In this document: piece by piece, positions 1 through 12,880 of the stretch
How the letters are laid out: each line of letters opens with the position of its first letter
How positions within the stretch are numbered: position 1 is the stretch's first letter
Origin: Nectonema munidae
Taxonomy: Eukaryota; Nematomorpha; Nectonematoida; Nectonematidae
DNA length: 64,000 nucleotides
NCBI GenBank assembly: GCA_030549495.1
Contig: JAUIRK010000971.1
Location: 1,044,501 to 1,108,500, forward strand
Direction: 5' to 3'
Translations under genes and position numbers: made by a program
Notes under the pieces: model-generated
Seen by the model: the letters and a program-made list of their open reading frames with translations, nothing else
Told to the model about the DNA's origin: nothing
Database searches by the model: none

Positions 1-643
1 AAACTTTTAGCATACTTGGTCAAATTGTAACTGAAAGATGGGCACTCTTGAAACTTTCTCCCATTAACAATATTTTATTGAAAGAAGTGAATTAAGGTAG
101 AATGATTTAAAAAAACAATTTAATGCATGTTCATACTTTTAAAAAATTTCCATCTAATTAAATTTCAATCACTGAAGACGATAATGTCTAAATTTTTATA
201 TATTAAAACATATTTTTTTATTAACACAAAAAAATTAAAACTAATATTAATTGCAAAATAAAACGAGTTTTAGCGGGCAAACGCATATTTTTTTTGCGGG
301 TTTAAACAACCTACAGTTTATAACTGCCAGCTACAACTCCACCGGAATGTAATATATTATTCTATAATAATTTAAAATGACTAAATAGCTAGCAAATCCT
401 CTCCGTTTCCAATCTCTCTGACATACTTTATACCTCAGAAAATGCATGAACGTTGTGAATATTTTTAAGTTGTCAGTATCGAATCCAAAAGAAGAATAAT
501 ATTACATAAATGGACAGATGGTATGGATAGTCATGATCAGGAATTGAACGCTGGCCATCTGGATCGAGATCCCGCGATACTATCATTGGGTCATCTACAT
601 GAAAGTTGTGAATATTTAAGTCATTGTTTTGGACACGAAAAAG

Positions 644-914
644 CAGTGGCGTACCAAGAGGGGGGATGGGCGGTTCGCCCCCGGAAGCAGAATTTATTTG
701 TATTAGTATACAATCAATAAAATTTGACTGAGATATTTTAGATATAAATAGTCATGTAATAATGTTTTGTTACCCTTTTTATTCCAATATTTCATAGCTA
801 TATATATTATCTCTATTATTAAATTTTGGTAGTTTTGAAGTGCTATTTGACATTTTAAGGGGGAAGCAAAATTAGCCTTCACTCCGTGTGGCATTAAAGA
901 TAGGTACGCCACTG
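644..914. mobile_element. hAT-type MITE in BicD intron 1
   Basis: The 271-bp element has inverted ends CAGTGGCGTACC...GGTACGCCACTG. It is flanked by near-identical 8-bp duplications, cGAAAAAG and tGAAAAAG. The 8-bp duplication and the CAGTGGCGTA ends are the hAT signature. It holds no transposase. The short ORF running into it from 523 is not a gene. Confidence 0.88.
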
Positions 915-997
915 TGAAAAAGTTTTGGTTACTCTATCCAGAAATAAGATGTTCAATGAAAAATGCCTTTAAAATGTTATCAAAATCTTATTCGTAC

Positions 998-1195
998 GTG
1001 ATTAGTAGCTTCTAACTCATGTTGACTTTCCAAAAGCTTTGTTTCTAATTCTTGACACTTTGCTTTCAACATATTCTTCTCTTCCAAAATATCGAAGCCA
1101 TATTGAACAGCAGTGAGCTTTTCTATATCAAAATCTTTATCTTCAAGGGACTCTAGTTTGGCCGTGTTGAGAGAATGAGAAAAGGTGTCCATCAT
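998..1195 (-). CDS. BicD: Bicaudal-D, first coding exon
   Basis: This is the N-terminal exon of a Bicaudal-D family dynein/cargo adaptor, which links cytoplasmic dynein to vesicles and RNPs through a long coiled coil. The 66 codons begin at an ATG-ATG pair (1195-1190) and include QYGFDILEEKNMLKAKCQEL, which matches the start of the first coiled coil in fly BicD (QYGLSLLEEK...KCEELE) and human BICD2 (EYGLAVLEEK). The exon ends in phase 0 at AATCAC|GTACGA, a good donor. The remaining exons must lie to the left of the window. A tiny upstream ORF (ATG, three codons, stop) ends just over the start codon. The spacing of hydrophobic residues after about residue 28 suits a coiled coil. Which of the two ATGs is used cannot be told. 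Confidence 0.85.
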
Positions 1196-2700
1196 TTTTG
1201 TAACATAAGTTATGGAAGTGTATTACCGAGTTAAATATACATCGTAGGCAACAAATCGTGTCTAAAAATAAAGATAAAAAGTAACGACAAAATTAGAGCA
1301 AATATTTGTGCTTCGTAGAAAAATTCTTTCATCATCATCGTACAAGTTCAAACTTTACTTTTATTTCTTTTAAACAAAAGGATGATTAATGAATAAAAAG
1401 ATAGAGTTAAAGAGTGAATGATAAAAATGCGTTTTTCAAACTCATCTTTCTAGCACATGCTTTCTCACAGATAACAACTTCACTGGCAAATATAAAAAGA
1501 CTGCTATTCTGAGAAAAATTTTCATTTCAAAAGATATAAGTATAGAGAAATTTCGCGGCATTAATATTTTTACCCACTAAGGAAACGTGGTTGCCAAATC
1601 TCCGCATCTCATAGTCAACACATAACAGTTCTGTAGCAAAAAATTTTCTCTTTTATCTGTATATATTAAACAAAAAAGTCCCAGTTTTAAATATTAAATA
1701 TGTTAGCTTCTAAAACAGTAGTACACAGAATATTTATATTTATGGAAAGTTTTTTATTAGATAAGGAAGTGATTTTTTGAAGGAATTCTTTTATTTATCG
1801 TTGAATACGGTTTTGTACGCAGGCAAACATATTGCTGATATACGATACATCTCTAGTTGTCTCACACAAGCATTGAAATTTTAAGCATCGCTTATAAAAC
1901 ATAGGTACGCTATATAATATATCAGCTATACCCATTGACTCTCGTTGCTCGTATAAAATAGATATAATATGTGAGAGAATCGGTGAAATAATTAAATTTT
2001 AGACGACTCGAAATGAGATTTTGCACACTCAACCCACATGCTGGTATAAAGAGAAAAACAACGACATTAAAACGCAATGTTTCCATGCCACCCAAATGGT
2101 AAATGAGAGAACTAGTTTAATAAAAAGTATTGTGAAGCTAAAAATACGCTCAATTCGCTAATTAAAACAATTGCAAAGGTACGTTAGAAGAAAGAGAGGT
2201 ACGCTATTCTTATGCAGTATAAAAAATTCCTGGATATGTAAAATATTCGCTGAATTTGATGAAAATGAAAAAAAAATGTATTAGGCTTTTTTTCGAAGGT
2301 TTGTGCTTGCGAAGTTTAATTGAAAAGTCAAAATTTTTTAAAATTTTCAAAATAATTTATTCAATTCTAGTTTCATTTGATTGGTCAAAACTATAAAAAA
2401 TAATTAACGTCAAATCATGATCCAATCAGATCATGGAATTTACTTAGCCTTCCTGTAACAAGAAAGAGCACAATTTTTTTTAAATATATAATATAGATTC
2501 GAATAATTGTCTGCCGCTTTGGATTCTAAACAGCCTCAGTGCCTACACACATCTCCTATGAAGGCTGGTCTTGAGGAAAAATCGGACTCAGACTTCAAAT
2601 ACTTAAAAATTTAATGTCAACTCCTACTCCGAGTTAGACTAAAGAAGGGCCAAAATACATATGGTTAAAAAGCAACTTTTTCCCATTAATTAAAATACTT

Positions 2701-3090
2701 AAAAAATAATGTTTCGCATATTACAAGCCATCTTTCTAATGTAAGCTATGGTTAATTTAAAAAACACATAAAAATACAGGCCACTTGATAATATAAGCCA
2801 TGGATAATTTTTTTTATGAAAATTAAACAAATCTTAACAAATAACGTGTTAATTGAAGAACACGACGCTGAGTGGGAAACATAAGTTTTCGAAAAAAAAT
2901 TGTTTTGTTTTTGGTTTTTATCGTAATAATAAACTTCTACAATTTATTCATTTTTTAATATATTGGTAAGACTCCATAATTTTTTTCTCAACAAAAATCA
3001 AGCCATCCTCCTCATTTGTTCACTTTTTTGACAGAAAATTTAATACAAACGATGGCTTGTAATATGTGAAACAGTATTTTTCAATTTTTA
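2701..3090. mobile_element. MITE with ~30-bp inverted ends
   Basis: The left end reads GTTTCGCATATTACAAGCCA and the right end is its near-perfect reverse complement (TGGCTTGTAATATGTGAAAC). The similarity extends outward into A-rich sequence on both sides. Further AAGCCAT/ATGGCTT-like words occur inside. No clear target-site duplication could be fixed, so the superfamily is open. Confidence 0.65.
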
Positions 3091-3822
3091 AATACACCAC
3101 TCTTAAATTGTATTAAATAGCGAATCCTACCCCTATCCCTTTAAAATGTGCGACTGCATCGACTTCTCCGCAAATCTAGTTGTAACTATTAAAAATGAAA
3201 TAGCTGAAAACAGTCTGCATTTTTCTATTGTCGGCATTACATCCAATTGAGGAATTATCTTTTATAATTGGGCAGATAAAAGCGATGTCAAGAATCGAAA
3301 ATCGAACAACTGGATATACCAAACGCTTTCACCGCTATAAGCCATTGACTGAAAGCAAATTAAAGTTTTACTGAAGTTCAAATGTACAGAAAGAAAAAAT
3401 TCAGAAATTTTAGAAATGTAAGAAATTATGCGACCAAACAATTGCACGGTTTACCCTTCAATAAGGCAGGCCTTGCTCTTACTGTACTATTGGAATACAA
3501 ATTGAGTGCCTGTTGACGTAGATCCAAATAAAATAAATGCAGTGACTGCAGAAAGTAGGTAATAAAGTGAAATTTGATTCTCAGTATATTTTTCCCTAGG
3601 TGAAAAGGAAACTACTAGTCATCTTTGTGTTTTACGAACAATGTAAACAAAAAAGCGTAAGGCTACGAAGTCCATTATTTCAAGTAAAGAGAGAGAGCGC
3701 AAAGAGGCAATGAAAACTTTCAAAGTAAACAAAAAAGAAAAATATCTTATCTAGTAGAGAAGAAGTGGTAGTGAAGAGACAGAAATACGAGCTTGCCTAC
3801 AATAAAGATTGCTAAGCTGTGA

Positions 3823-3842
3823 AGAGAGAGAGAGAGAGAGAT
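3823..3842. repeat. (GA)n microsatellite
   Basis: A short uninterrupted GA dinucleotide run within a wider purine-rich stretch. GAGA runs can bind GAGA-factor-like proteins in arthropods, but there is no other sign of a promoter here. Confidence 0.7.
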
Positions 3843-4021
3843 GAGATGTAAAATATTTCTTTGTAATTTATAAGATGAATCCAAAGAAGTTTATATGAAT
3901 CAGTGTGTCTAGTAGACCTGCATATTGTTAAAATTTTACCAGCTTTAGTGATAAAACATTCTGGCTTTTGTAGGAATATAATGCGTGTTACGTTTGTGTG
4001 TCCAGTTGCATGTTTTTAGAT

Positions 4022-4080
4022 CAGGGGTGTCAAACATACAGATAGTGAACAAAATGCGGCCATCAAGAGAATTTCATTGG
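4022..4080 (+). mobile_element. Single hAT-type terminus (relic)
   Basis: CAGGGGTGTCAAACATACAG followed by a GCGGCC word closely resembles the terminal repeat of Charlie-like hAT elements (CAGGGGTGTCAAA...). I could not find a matching opposite end, so this is likely a truncated relic. Confidence 0.4.
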
Positions 4081-4888
4081 AACCCGTGACCACACATTAA
4101 GATTGGAAGCCAATATATTATGTCTAGAATATAGATATTTTTATCCTTTATTTATATTGCGATCATGTTCACAAATGAAGGGAAAATTCATCTAATTTTT
4201 TGTCAACCTTGATAGTATTCGTTAAGAGCTACATGCAGAAATAATAAAAATTAAATAGGATATAAAGGTTAAAAAGTTTGCAGAAGTAGATATAAAAATT
4301 ACTTGAGAAAATATATATATAATTCACATTTTGCAACAAAAATATTCTCCATTTGATAGTGCATAGATATGCGAAGACTTTTTTCACGAATAAACATTAC
4401 CAAATCAAAAATCTCAGGATTTATTGACATTAAAATATTGAAAATTTATCTCAAAAAAGCATTATACAAAACAGGCAAACTTAAAAATATATCTCCTTCT
4501 TAAAAGCTTAGTCTAGAACTTTACATATTTTACTTGGATAAGCCGAAAGATAAATAAAAGTAAAAATAATTATTAAACATGCAAAGTTGGAAAACACAAA
4601 ATAAAGTAAAGCATTTATTTACAGCTTTAAATTTGGAGAAAAGAGATTTTATCGACTGATTTTAAATGCATATTGTTATCTAATAAAATTTCAGACGATT
4701 AGTCTGGTCCTCAAAGCATTAAAGAAATACGGGTACATGAGTGTTGGTACGGGCGACATAATTGCACTTATTCGAGGTTCTACATCTACAGTATAAGAAA
4801 AAAGGGCAACAATCTTTTCATTCGGATAAAATTAAATAAAAAGTAATTATAGCGTATCATATAATACACAAATTACTTTTTTCATGCG

Positions 4889-4976
4889 TGGTGGCATGGC
4901 GGGTTGGTTGAGATGATAGACTCAGCACGGAAGTCTCTGGGTTCGGTTCCTCATCAATACCAATTTGTTCAATTTG
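4889..4976 (+). repeat. tRNA-derived SINE head, family 1
   Basis: It contains a box-B-like GGGTTCGGTTCC and an upstream A-box-like GGTTGGTTGAGATGA, spaced as in a tRNA-type RNA polymerase III promoter. A diverged copy lies in the same orientation at 16842-16925, which shows that it is dispersed. A true tRNA fold could not be drawn, so I call it a SINE head rather than a tRNA gene. Confidence 0.55.
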
Positions 4977-7900
4977 CTTCGGTTTTAAAAGTTTTGTATT
5001 TTGATTATGAAATGAAATCTGATTTACATTGTTAACGCGTTCCTTAATTACTTTTATGAACTGAAATGTTAGTGAGTCGAGATAATTTATTTGTTAATTA
5101 GGGTAAATTATAAACAGTTAGCATAATATGTAAATTATTATTAACAACATATGGATACTAAATGTTAAATAAATTATTAATATATACTAAATAACGCGAT
5201 AAAAAAATTAACTCATTATTGCCAGTGGGATGGAAAACTAACCTTTATAAAAATGTCTAGAACAGATAACTTTTTTTATTTATAATTGGATTTAGTTTGT
5301 TTTTATTTAGTCTAAAAGATTGTAAAATTAGAATGCCGTAGAAGATATTTTAACATTAAAAATAGTTCCAAAAATTATTGAAGCAAAAACTAAATATAAT
5401 TTTTACACAAAACATCTTGAAAAATATTATAAGTCAAAATACATCAGAAAATTTTTTTTGTTTCTGGTTTTTATTTTTAAAAGCTAGATACCACAAGGTC
5501 TTAGATTCGATCCAGTATAAAACGTTCGTTGCTCATAGTTCGACACAAGAAGGGCAATTCTGCCTTCCTGATGAAAGCAACGCTAATGTACCTTTACTTC
5601 AATTAATATTTTGAAAGTCTAAATAAAAAATTTTATATTATTGACATATTTAAAGAAAGATATCCTGAGGTATGCAAAATAATTGCGGTACGACTGTTTT
5701 TATTGTGTAGGATATTATTGTGCCTTTGGAACTGAAGGGGTTAACTATAATATTTACAGTAGAGTAAAAACTGGTTTTAGTGTTTATACTATATAATAAA
5801 TGTATATTTTAGTGTGTTGCGTGAAATTCATGCTTTTAAGCAAAAAACGGAAGAACGTGGTATTAGGAGTGAGGCAGTAAAATTATGTAAATCTAAGAAA
5901 AAATTTGTAACATAAAAAAGAAGCGATTAGTCTACAACAGCTATAATTAATATAATTTACAGCGACCGTATATAAAGCATGTGACGATGTAGCGTGGAAA
6001 GTACGAAAAGCTTAAATTGTAAGAGAAGTGTGGCGCTCTTCACACAGAGGTATCTTTGTTTGAAGTGCACAAAGAAGGGAATTAACGTGTGTATGTGGTG
6101 CATGCGAGAAGAAAGCAAACAAAGATGATCGTTAGCGCTATTCAAGTTGAATGGATGCGGTTGAGAGTACTAGAAAACAAATGTAATTACATCAAAGATT
6201 ATATGTTGCGTTACTTTACACTTTTATATATTTCAGATTGCCGAACTAGTTTAAATGCTCGCAAACTAAAATGTACACACCTTTAAAAAATTTAGGAGGC
6301 ATTGGAGAGAAGAAGCTTATGTTCTTACACCATAATTTGATAATATCAATTTTTACATATTAAAGTCTTTCATTTTTAATTTTTCCATTGAATAAACTTA
6401 TTATTTCTAAATATTTTATTGTAATGGAAACTTTTATCCTAATCTCCATAAACTAGTAAAAATTATGTAGATGGTGAAATTTATTCATGTATCGGTATCG
6501 GTCCATAATCGGCATCGCCATTTTATAAGGCAAAGGAAACATTTGAATAAATCTAAATAAATTCTTTTTATATAATATTTCGTTCCCCCTCCCTCTCCCT
6601 TCTAAAAAATTTGTAATATTAACAAAACAGTAAAGAAATGGCAACTTCAATAAACTTAGAACACACATTAAATATATAATAAGTTGTTAGAATGTATTTA
6701 AAAAAAAATTCGCAAGAAATTGGTTAAAAGTAAAAAAACATCTTTAGAAACTTACAATAATCAAGGTAGTAATACTAATTCTTTTTAAGTTTTTTTTTAC
6801 AAAAGTCTACGAAATTAAAGCATAGGAATTTATGTAAGCTGTTAAAGTTTTAATTGCAATGTCGAAAAGACTTCAAAAATGTACAATACAAAATTCTGAA
6901 GTGAAAAGGCGTTTTATCATGCACTCAATAGAAAAAATAAAGTAAAACTAATGAATAAGACAGAACAGAGGAAAGTGCACTGTATAACGAATCGCTCGCA
7001 GTCTTTCAATATCAAGGTGGGAAGTGAACAGTTCCCATTTTTATTTGACCGTTCATTCTTAACTTTAAAACTGCGCAACTATTCTTAACTATCAAGTAAA
7101 TTTTATACCACCTAAATAGAGATTTCAACAGTTATCAAAATAATATTAAAATCAATATTGAAAATAAAAATTTGAATGTTTATAGCAAAAAGTGAAACGC
7201 CATTTTAAAAGATGGAGCAGTAAGAAAGTTTTATAAATATATTTAATTTACTTGCAATAAAAACTCTTCGAAATTGTTTTAAAAACTGCACAAAATGTTG
7301 GCTTTTTAGAATCAATATATGGAGTGTGGGACTTGGATGATTTGTGTACAAGAATCATATTATTTGACTAGTATTAGAAGTTCTTGATTTTTGCGAAACT
7401 CAAAATAAGTTTAGTGAAAAATTTGATCTTATGGCCACATAAATTGGGTTCAGTAGATATCAGAAATTATAGAGACCCACTCAAAATGATGTGCAATGAA
7501 TATAGCTCAACACTAGAAATTCAGTGATTAATGACAAAATATCTTTATTTTCGTTCATGATCTTTGACCACAATGTACGTTATGACATGTGAATATGACT
7601 TTGTTTTAGACAAAAAATTGTTTGAATAAATCCAATAAAAGAATCTAATAAAAATATATATTCGTTTTTCAAACTCGGATCCAAGTTGTGTTCAAAGATT
7701 TAAAATATGAAATAAAATAGTGAAAATAAAAATAGTTACTTTTCTATATCCTGAGCTTTTGAAGAACAAGGGTCCTATTTGCCACTTTTGGAAAATAGTG
7801 GGAGTAGTTTGGCCCTTTTGAAGAATAATGGGCCATGTAGGAAAAAAAATAATAGAAAATCTTGTTCTTGAAAAGCACCATTAGTGGGTAAGTTAATTAG

Positions 7901-9021
7901 CCACCTTCCAAAGTTAATTAGCCACCTTTCATAAAATAATTAATTGTTTATTGAATCTTTTACATATTTTGAACAATAGAGGTTAGACTTCATTTTTAGC
8001 TAATAGAAATCCTTAATCAAGAAGGACCTCTGTTTTTTAAAAACTTCCAAAGTTCCCAACACATTCAGTACAGAGCATAGTATAATTAAGTTAAAATCAG
8101 GACTGATAAAACAAGTATTTATTACAATAATAACAAAATCATTATGCATGAATGAGGGAAATTAAAAGATTTCAAGTTGTAACATGCATATTTTTCCTAT
8201 ATATAATAACATAAGCTTAAGGAAGCGCCGTGATTTAACTCTACCATGCGTCATATATCTCTGTATAAAATGATACACTGATGCATACCTACATTAAACC
8301 AGCATATAAATACGTATGATGTTAACTATGTCTGAGCAAATTGCCGTATAATGAAGATATTGAACTAGAGATTTGTAGGATGAGAATGACAATTGAAAAT
8401 TAACATTATGTTATTTTATCCTTGGCCCATAAATCAGACAAATTAATAATAATTAAACCACGTGTCGCATACTATATTTATAATAACAAAGAAGAAATTA
8501 GAAGTTTGCTTGAACTAAATTGTATGTAAAAATAATGTGATATGAAAATAGATAATAAAATTACATTCATTTTAGAATTTATCGCATGCGACGTAAACTA
8601 GATAGAATGCATAAATAAGCAGCAGTTGCTAAGATCATCAATTTAAATGAATTAAAAGCATCCATTTATATTCGTTACAATCTTTGAATTTTAATTTTGT
8701 CTACCTCATTGAAGAAAATGCGCTAGTTGTTTTCATCCAACAAATGATTCACCTTGTTTTGAAAGTAGTAACGATCGAGCAATGCTTCTAAGATTTGAAA
8801 CCTCGTTTACTACGCTTAAGCTCTCTAGGGCAACCGTATACAGTTAAATTCAACGTATTTTGGTTCGTACTACTACGTAGACAAGAATGAATGCTTTTAG
8901 AATGGGGCGTCATAAAACACTTTTACAAAGATGAAGAAGTCTACTTGAAACGAAAAAAAAGGTACTACTCTGCCCCTAAATATATTTGATAGTATGTGTA
9001 AGAAAGATTTTAAGACATTAA

Positions 9022-9151
9022 CCCATTTACGACCAATGTTCCTATTTGGGAACATAAGTAATTTTATCTTCGTCTGCTTTTTTTAATGACTTTGAATATA
9101 AATCGTCTGCGTTTTTTTAGATATCGTCTGCTTTGCTCGGTCGTAAATGGG
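9022..9151. mobile_element. piggyBac-type MITE with TTAA duplication
   Basis: The 130-bp element has perfect inverted ends CCCATTTACGACC...GGTCGTAAATGGG and is flanked on each side by TTAA (9018-9021 and 9152-9155). TTAA targets and CCC/GGG termini are the piggyBac hallmark. The inside repeats the word TCGTCTGC three times. There is no coding capacity. Confidence 0.88.
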
Positions 9152-10751
9152 TTAATATAACAATATAATAAAATTCCGACAAATAAAATCTATCTGCCTA
9201 CCCCTCACCCTTTTCCTAAAGTTAAGTCTGTGGATCTACTCACGCTCATGAATGTTTTAAAAATGTGTACACTATAATACATAAACTCATTTTAATTGTT
9301 ACTTCAAAATATAAATAAAAAAAATAAGCGCAAGTTATATACTAGTTGTTTGAGATTAAAACAATTTTTTGACATAGCTTTTCAAGATATAAGTTAAAAG
9401 TTTAATTAGTTAAAACGCTAAATTATACCACAATGATTCAATATATTGAATAAGTGGATTGATAATAAAATAAATATGAATTTTTCAAATTTTAAATCAA
9501 ATTTAAGATTTTTTAGTTCTTAGCAATAAAATATTAAAAAATAGTTGAAATTAAAATTTAGTTTTAACTATCACATAAAATTTTATCATATTGGTATTTT
9601 ATCACAAAAAAAACTTTTCAGATAATACACATATCTACACTTCATATGAATGTTCGGCGTATCGATCTTTTCAAACGAGCTCAACTATGTGGTTTAATGT
9701 TGCAAGCATAAAAACTAAATGAGAACAACTTATAAAAAACGTTACTAAAAATCCATATGATGTACAAATCTGTTTATAACCTTGAAAAGTATTACAGTTT
9801 CAATGCAATAATTTTTCAGAATTAATTCAAGGATTCATTCGCATTAGAATTTCTTTTTAAATTCAGGAAAGAGACTATTCTACTAAAAAAGGTTTACTTT
9901 AAATAAAAAGGTTACTCAAACAAAATAAATAGGTGAAGGTTAAACTTTGAATTCATAAAAAATTTAATTGATTATTCATTAACAACGGATTTTTAGTATT
10001 AGATGAAAATCAAAGTTATGAAAATATAGCTTAATTTCAAAATATTTGCCAAATTTCAACAAATAAATATATTAGTTGACTACAAGCATTTCTAACATAT
10101 AGACTAGAGATTCTTGTCCAAAGATGTTTGCATCCTAAAGGAGGCTAGATACAAAGAGTAAAAAAATACAAAAGCACGTATTAAAAAAATATTTGGTACA
10201 TAAATAATGTACTTTCTAGGCTGACAAAATTCAAAATTTCTGAATAAGCATAAAAGTGGTCTACAGAATATTTTAGTTGAAATCTTTTTGGATCAGTAAT
10301 TTTTATCCCTACTTCATTCAATTAGAGAATAAACAGCATTCAATTAGAGAGAAGAGCTTCATTTAATTCGAAAGCAGGCACCTACCTACATTTTCTAAGC
10401 AATCTAATATCCATGGTAATTCTAAAAAACTATGCAGCTAGCTACCTAATCTTGAAGCAATTTTTTCAGTTAATTTTTTATATTTCAGACGATTTTAATA
10501 TAAATATATGTCGTGGTAAAAGTCAGAATCTTGTATGATTTGCAATTGTACCAGTACAAATGCTAATTGTCATCTGTACCGCGACAAAATTCCAAACAAA
10601 AGAAAATCTATATTTTTTATAGTATTTAAAAGACTGGTTGGCCTTGTGACTAGAATTTCCATGTTACTTTTCTTGTTTTAAGGTTTTAAGTCTTAGAATG
10701 AATATTTAAAATATTTTTTTTCATTAATTTCCACTTCATTGATATAATAAT

Positions 10752-11108
10752 TAGAGATGTATCGGATATCCGCATCCGCAAAAAATTTTACATACGCTTT
10801 ACATCCTCATCCGCTGATTTTTTTCATGTTAACATCCGCATTCGCATCCGTAATTTAAAATCAATTTTTATAAATATCTATTGAAACTTTTCGCATTTTT
10901 TTGTTTAAAACTTACAAGATTTATTATGTCTTTAAATTCTAGTAAAAAAAGGATTAAAATAGTAAGATACTGTAAAATATAAAACATATAACTTTTTAAA
11001 AATATTTTATATCCGCTTCCGCATAAAAATTTATTTTGGATATCCGCATCAGCTAGGATGTCAAATCAAATATCCGCATTCGCGGATGTATAAAAATTCA
11101 CATCTCTA
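10752..11108. mobile_element. hAT-type MITE with perfect 8-bp duplication
   Basis: The ends TAGAGATGT...ACATCTCTA are inverted, and ATAATAAT flanks both sides (10744-10751 and 11109-11116). The inside is rich in GGATATCCGCATCCG-like words near both ends, as in the widespread 'TAGAGATG' hAT MITEs. No transposase is encoded. Confidence 0.88.
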
Positions 11109-11929
11109 ATAATAATGCAAGTTTGAGCTGTATATGATCAGAGGCAGTAATGCAGCCAGTAAGTTGAACAAAAGCCCATACATTTTTCAAAAGGGACAAA
11201 TATTTTTATAGCACATAACTCTATACGTATTCTTTACAATTTAAAGCTTAAACGGTTTATTCATATTGATTACTGTAATGAAAAAGTTAAATTAATGTAT
11301 AGAATAAACAAGTTAGGAAAAATGTCATTATATTTGCTAAAAATAATTTAAACAAGCAAGTCTTTTATTCCAGAAACGAAAAATATTTAGCATTTTCATT
11401 CTTAAATATCCAATTTTTTAATGTTTTAGTTTTTTATCAAGATTTTTCTGGATAGTTGGCAATATTTTCACACTTTGCTTAAAATTTTTGTTAATAAAAC
11501 TTAATACAAATAATTTCATTTTCATGTACTTTTTAGCGTAAAGCTTACGGAATGGAATAGCTAATTGTTTATAAATTTAAGGTTTGTTGCACATTTTCTT
11601 TCAAAAATTACCTTCAATTTCTATTTAAAAGGGCCAAATTTAAATTCACGGGTTCATTACTGTCGATTCATAGACCCAATTTAATTTACTTTACTAACTG
11701 AATATATATGTAGGTTGAAAATGAAGATTATATAAGATGATTCTTTGTTTCTTTGTATTAATAATCTAGTTTGGTAACATTTCGTTGTTTAAAATTTAAT
11801 TTTAAGCAACAATGCGTCTCAGTATAGAGTAATCAATCCACGTAACCAATTCATTAGATATGAATGATGCTTGTTCAAAATTAGTGAGATGAGAAGCTGA
11901 GAAAATTTTTTTAGCTTCCTAATCAATAT

Positions 11930-12880
11930 GCATCGGATAGCGGGGTTGTCGAAAAATCTAGTCGGATAAATTAGGTCTGACTGTATTACCAATGAGTATT
12001 CTAATAAAACCTTTCCATACGGTCTTTAGAAGACAAGGAGATTTGTAACCTTCGAAAACCAAAAATAGGATCGGCTCAACAAAAAATTATGTTCCCTAGA
12101 TTTACAAGAGATCATTTTTAGTCATTGTATAAAACCTTCACTTTGTTAGAGTATTGCATATCAAGCGATAGAAAGGCGACTGTGACCAACCGTTTAGATA
12201 ACTGGTAAATGGTAATACGGAGGGATAAAGGCTTAATTACATCCAATGAGTAGTGATCTATCATGATTGTTTTCCTTGTTGAGCAAGAACAGGGGGTTAC
12301 AAACTTTTTAAAAATTTTTAGCCTGGCGGTCTCTTTATAATTTTTTAATAGTTCGGAGTCTCATTTTAAAAAAATAAATCAACATATAAAGTACTGTACG
12401 AAAAAAATTGACAATTGTTTATTCAAAAATTGTCTGAATAATTCAATCAATGCCAATGAGATGAATGCATCTGCTTTGTCTAAGCCAGTTTGTCTGGCGG
12501 TCTCTTTATAATTTCTTAATAGTTCCAAGGTCTCATTTAAAAAAAATAAATCAGCATATAAAGTACTGTACTAAAAAAATTAACAATTGTTAATTCAAAA
12601 ATTGTCTGAATAATCCAACCAATGGCAATGGGGTGGATGCATCTGCTTTGTCTAAACCAGTTTGGCTCGGTTTTGGCAAATGCAATTCTCATATTATTCT
12701 CACTTCTAAGCAGTTTCAGAATTTGGTTTCAGTAGAAAATAGAATGGAGAATTGAAAGACTAAATTATTTATTCTTTTAAATACTCAGCGACTGCTTCTC
12801 AATGCCCAAGGAACTGCTTCGCCACCCCTTAAGCGAACGCGAACTGCAATTTTAAAACCCCTGAGAAAGAAGCTAGTGAT
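11930..12880 (+). repeat. Composite dispersed repeat, copy A
   Basis: This block recurs in reverse orientation at 19905-20395 (partial) and 41250-42065. An outer part carries the words GGATAAATTAGGTCTGACTG and AACCTTCGAAAACCAAAAAT. An inner block (12290-12863) begins CAGGGGGTTACAAAC and ends AAAACCCCTG, with AGCAAGAA/AGAAAGAA flanks, consistent with a hAT insertion. In this copy about 172 bp of the inner block (from about 12318 and again from about 12490) is duplicated in tandem. The 41-kb copy has it once. Confidence 0.65.
12290..12863 (+). mobile_element. hAT-like non-autonomous insertion nested in the composite repeat
   Basis: The termini CAGGGGGTT and AACCCCTG form short inverted ends, with 8-bp flanks AGCAAGAA and AGAAAGAA (one mismatch). 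The same junction TTGAGCAAGAA-CAG is seen, reversed, near 41670-41690. So the insertion predates the spread of the composite, or both copies took it at the same site. Confidence 0.55.

Noticed and set aside
523-720. 65-codon plus-strand ORF
   Set aside because: Its 3' third lies inside the hAT MITE that starts at 644 and the rest has no recognisable similarity.
4889-4976. A functional tRNA gene
   Set aside because: Box-like words are present, but no cloverleaf with a proper acceptor stem could be drawn and a diverged copy exists at 16.8 kb.
5860-6290. Possible gene between 5.8 and 6.3 kb (some cysteine-containing frames)
   Set aside because: Frames on both strands overlap, are short and lack splice or domain support; it may be a decayed element.
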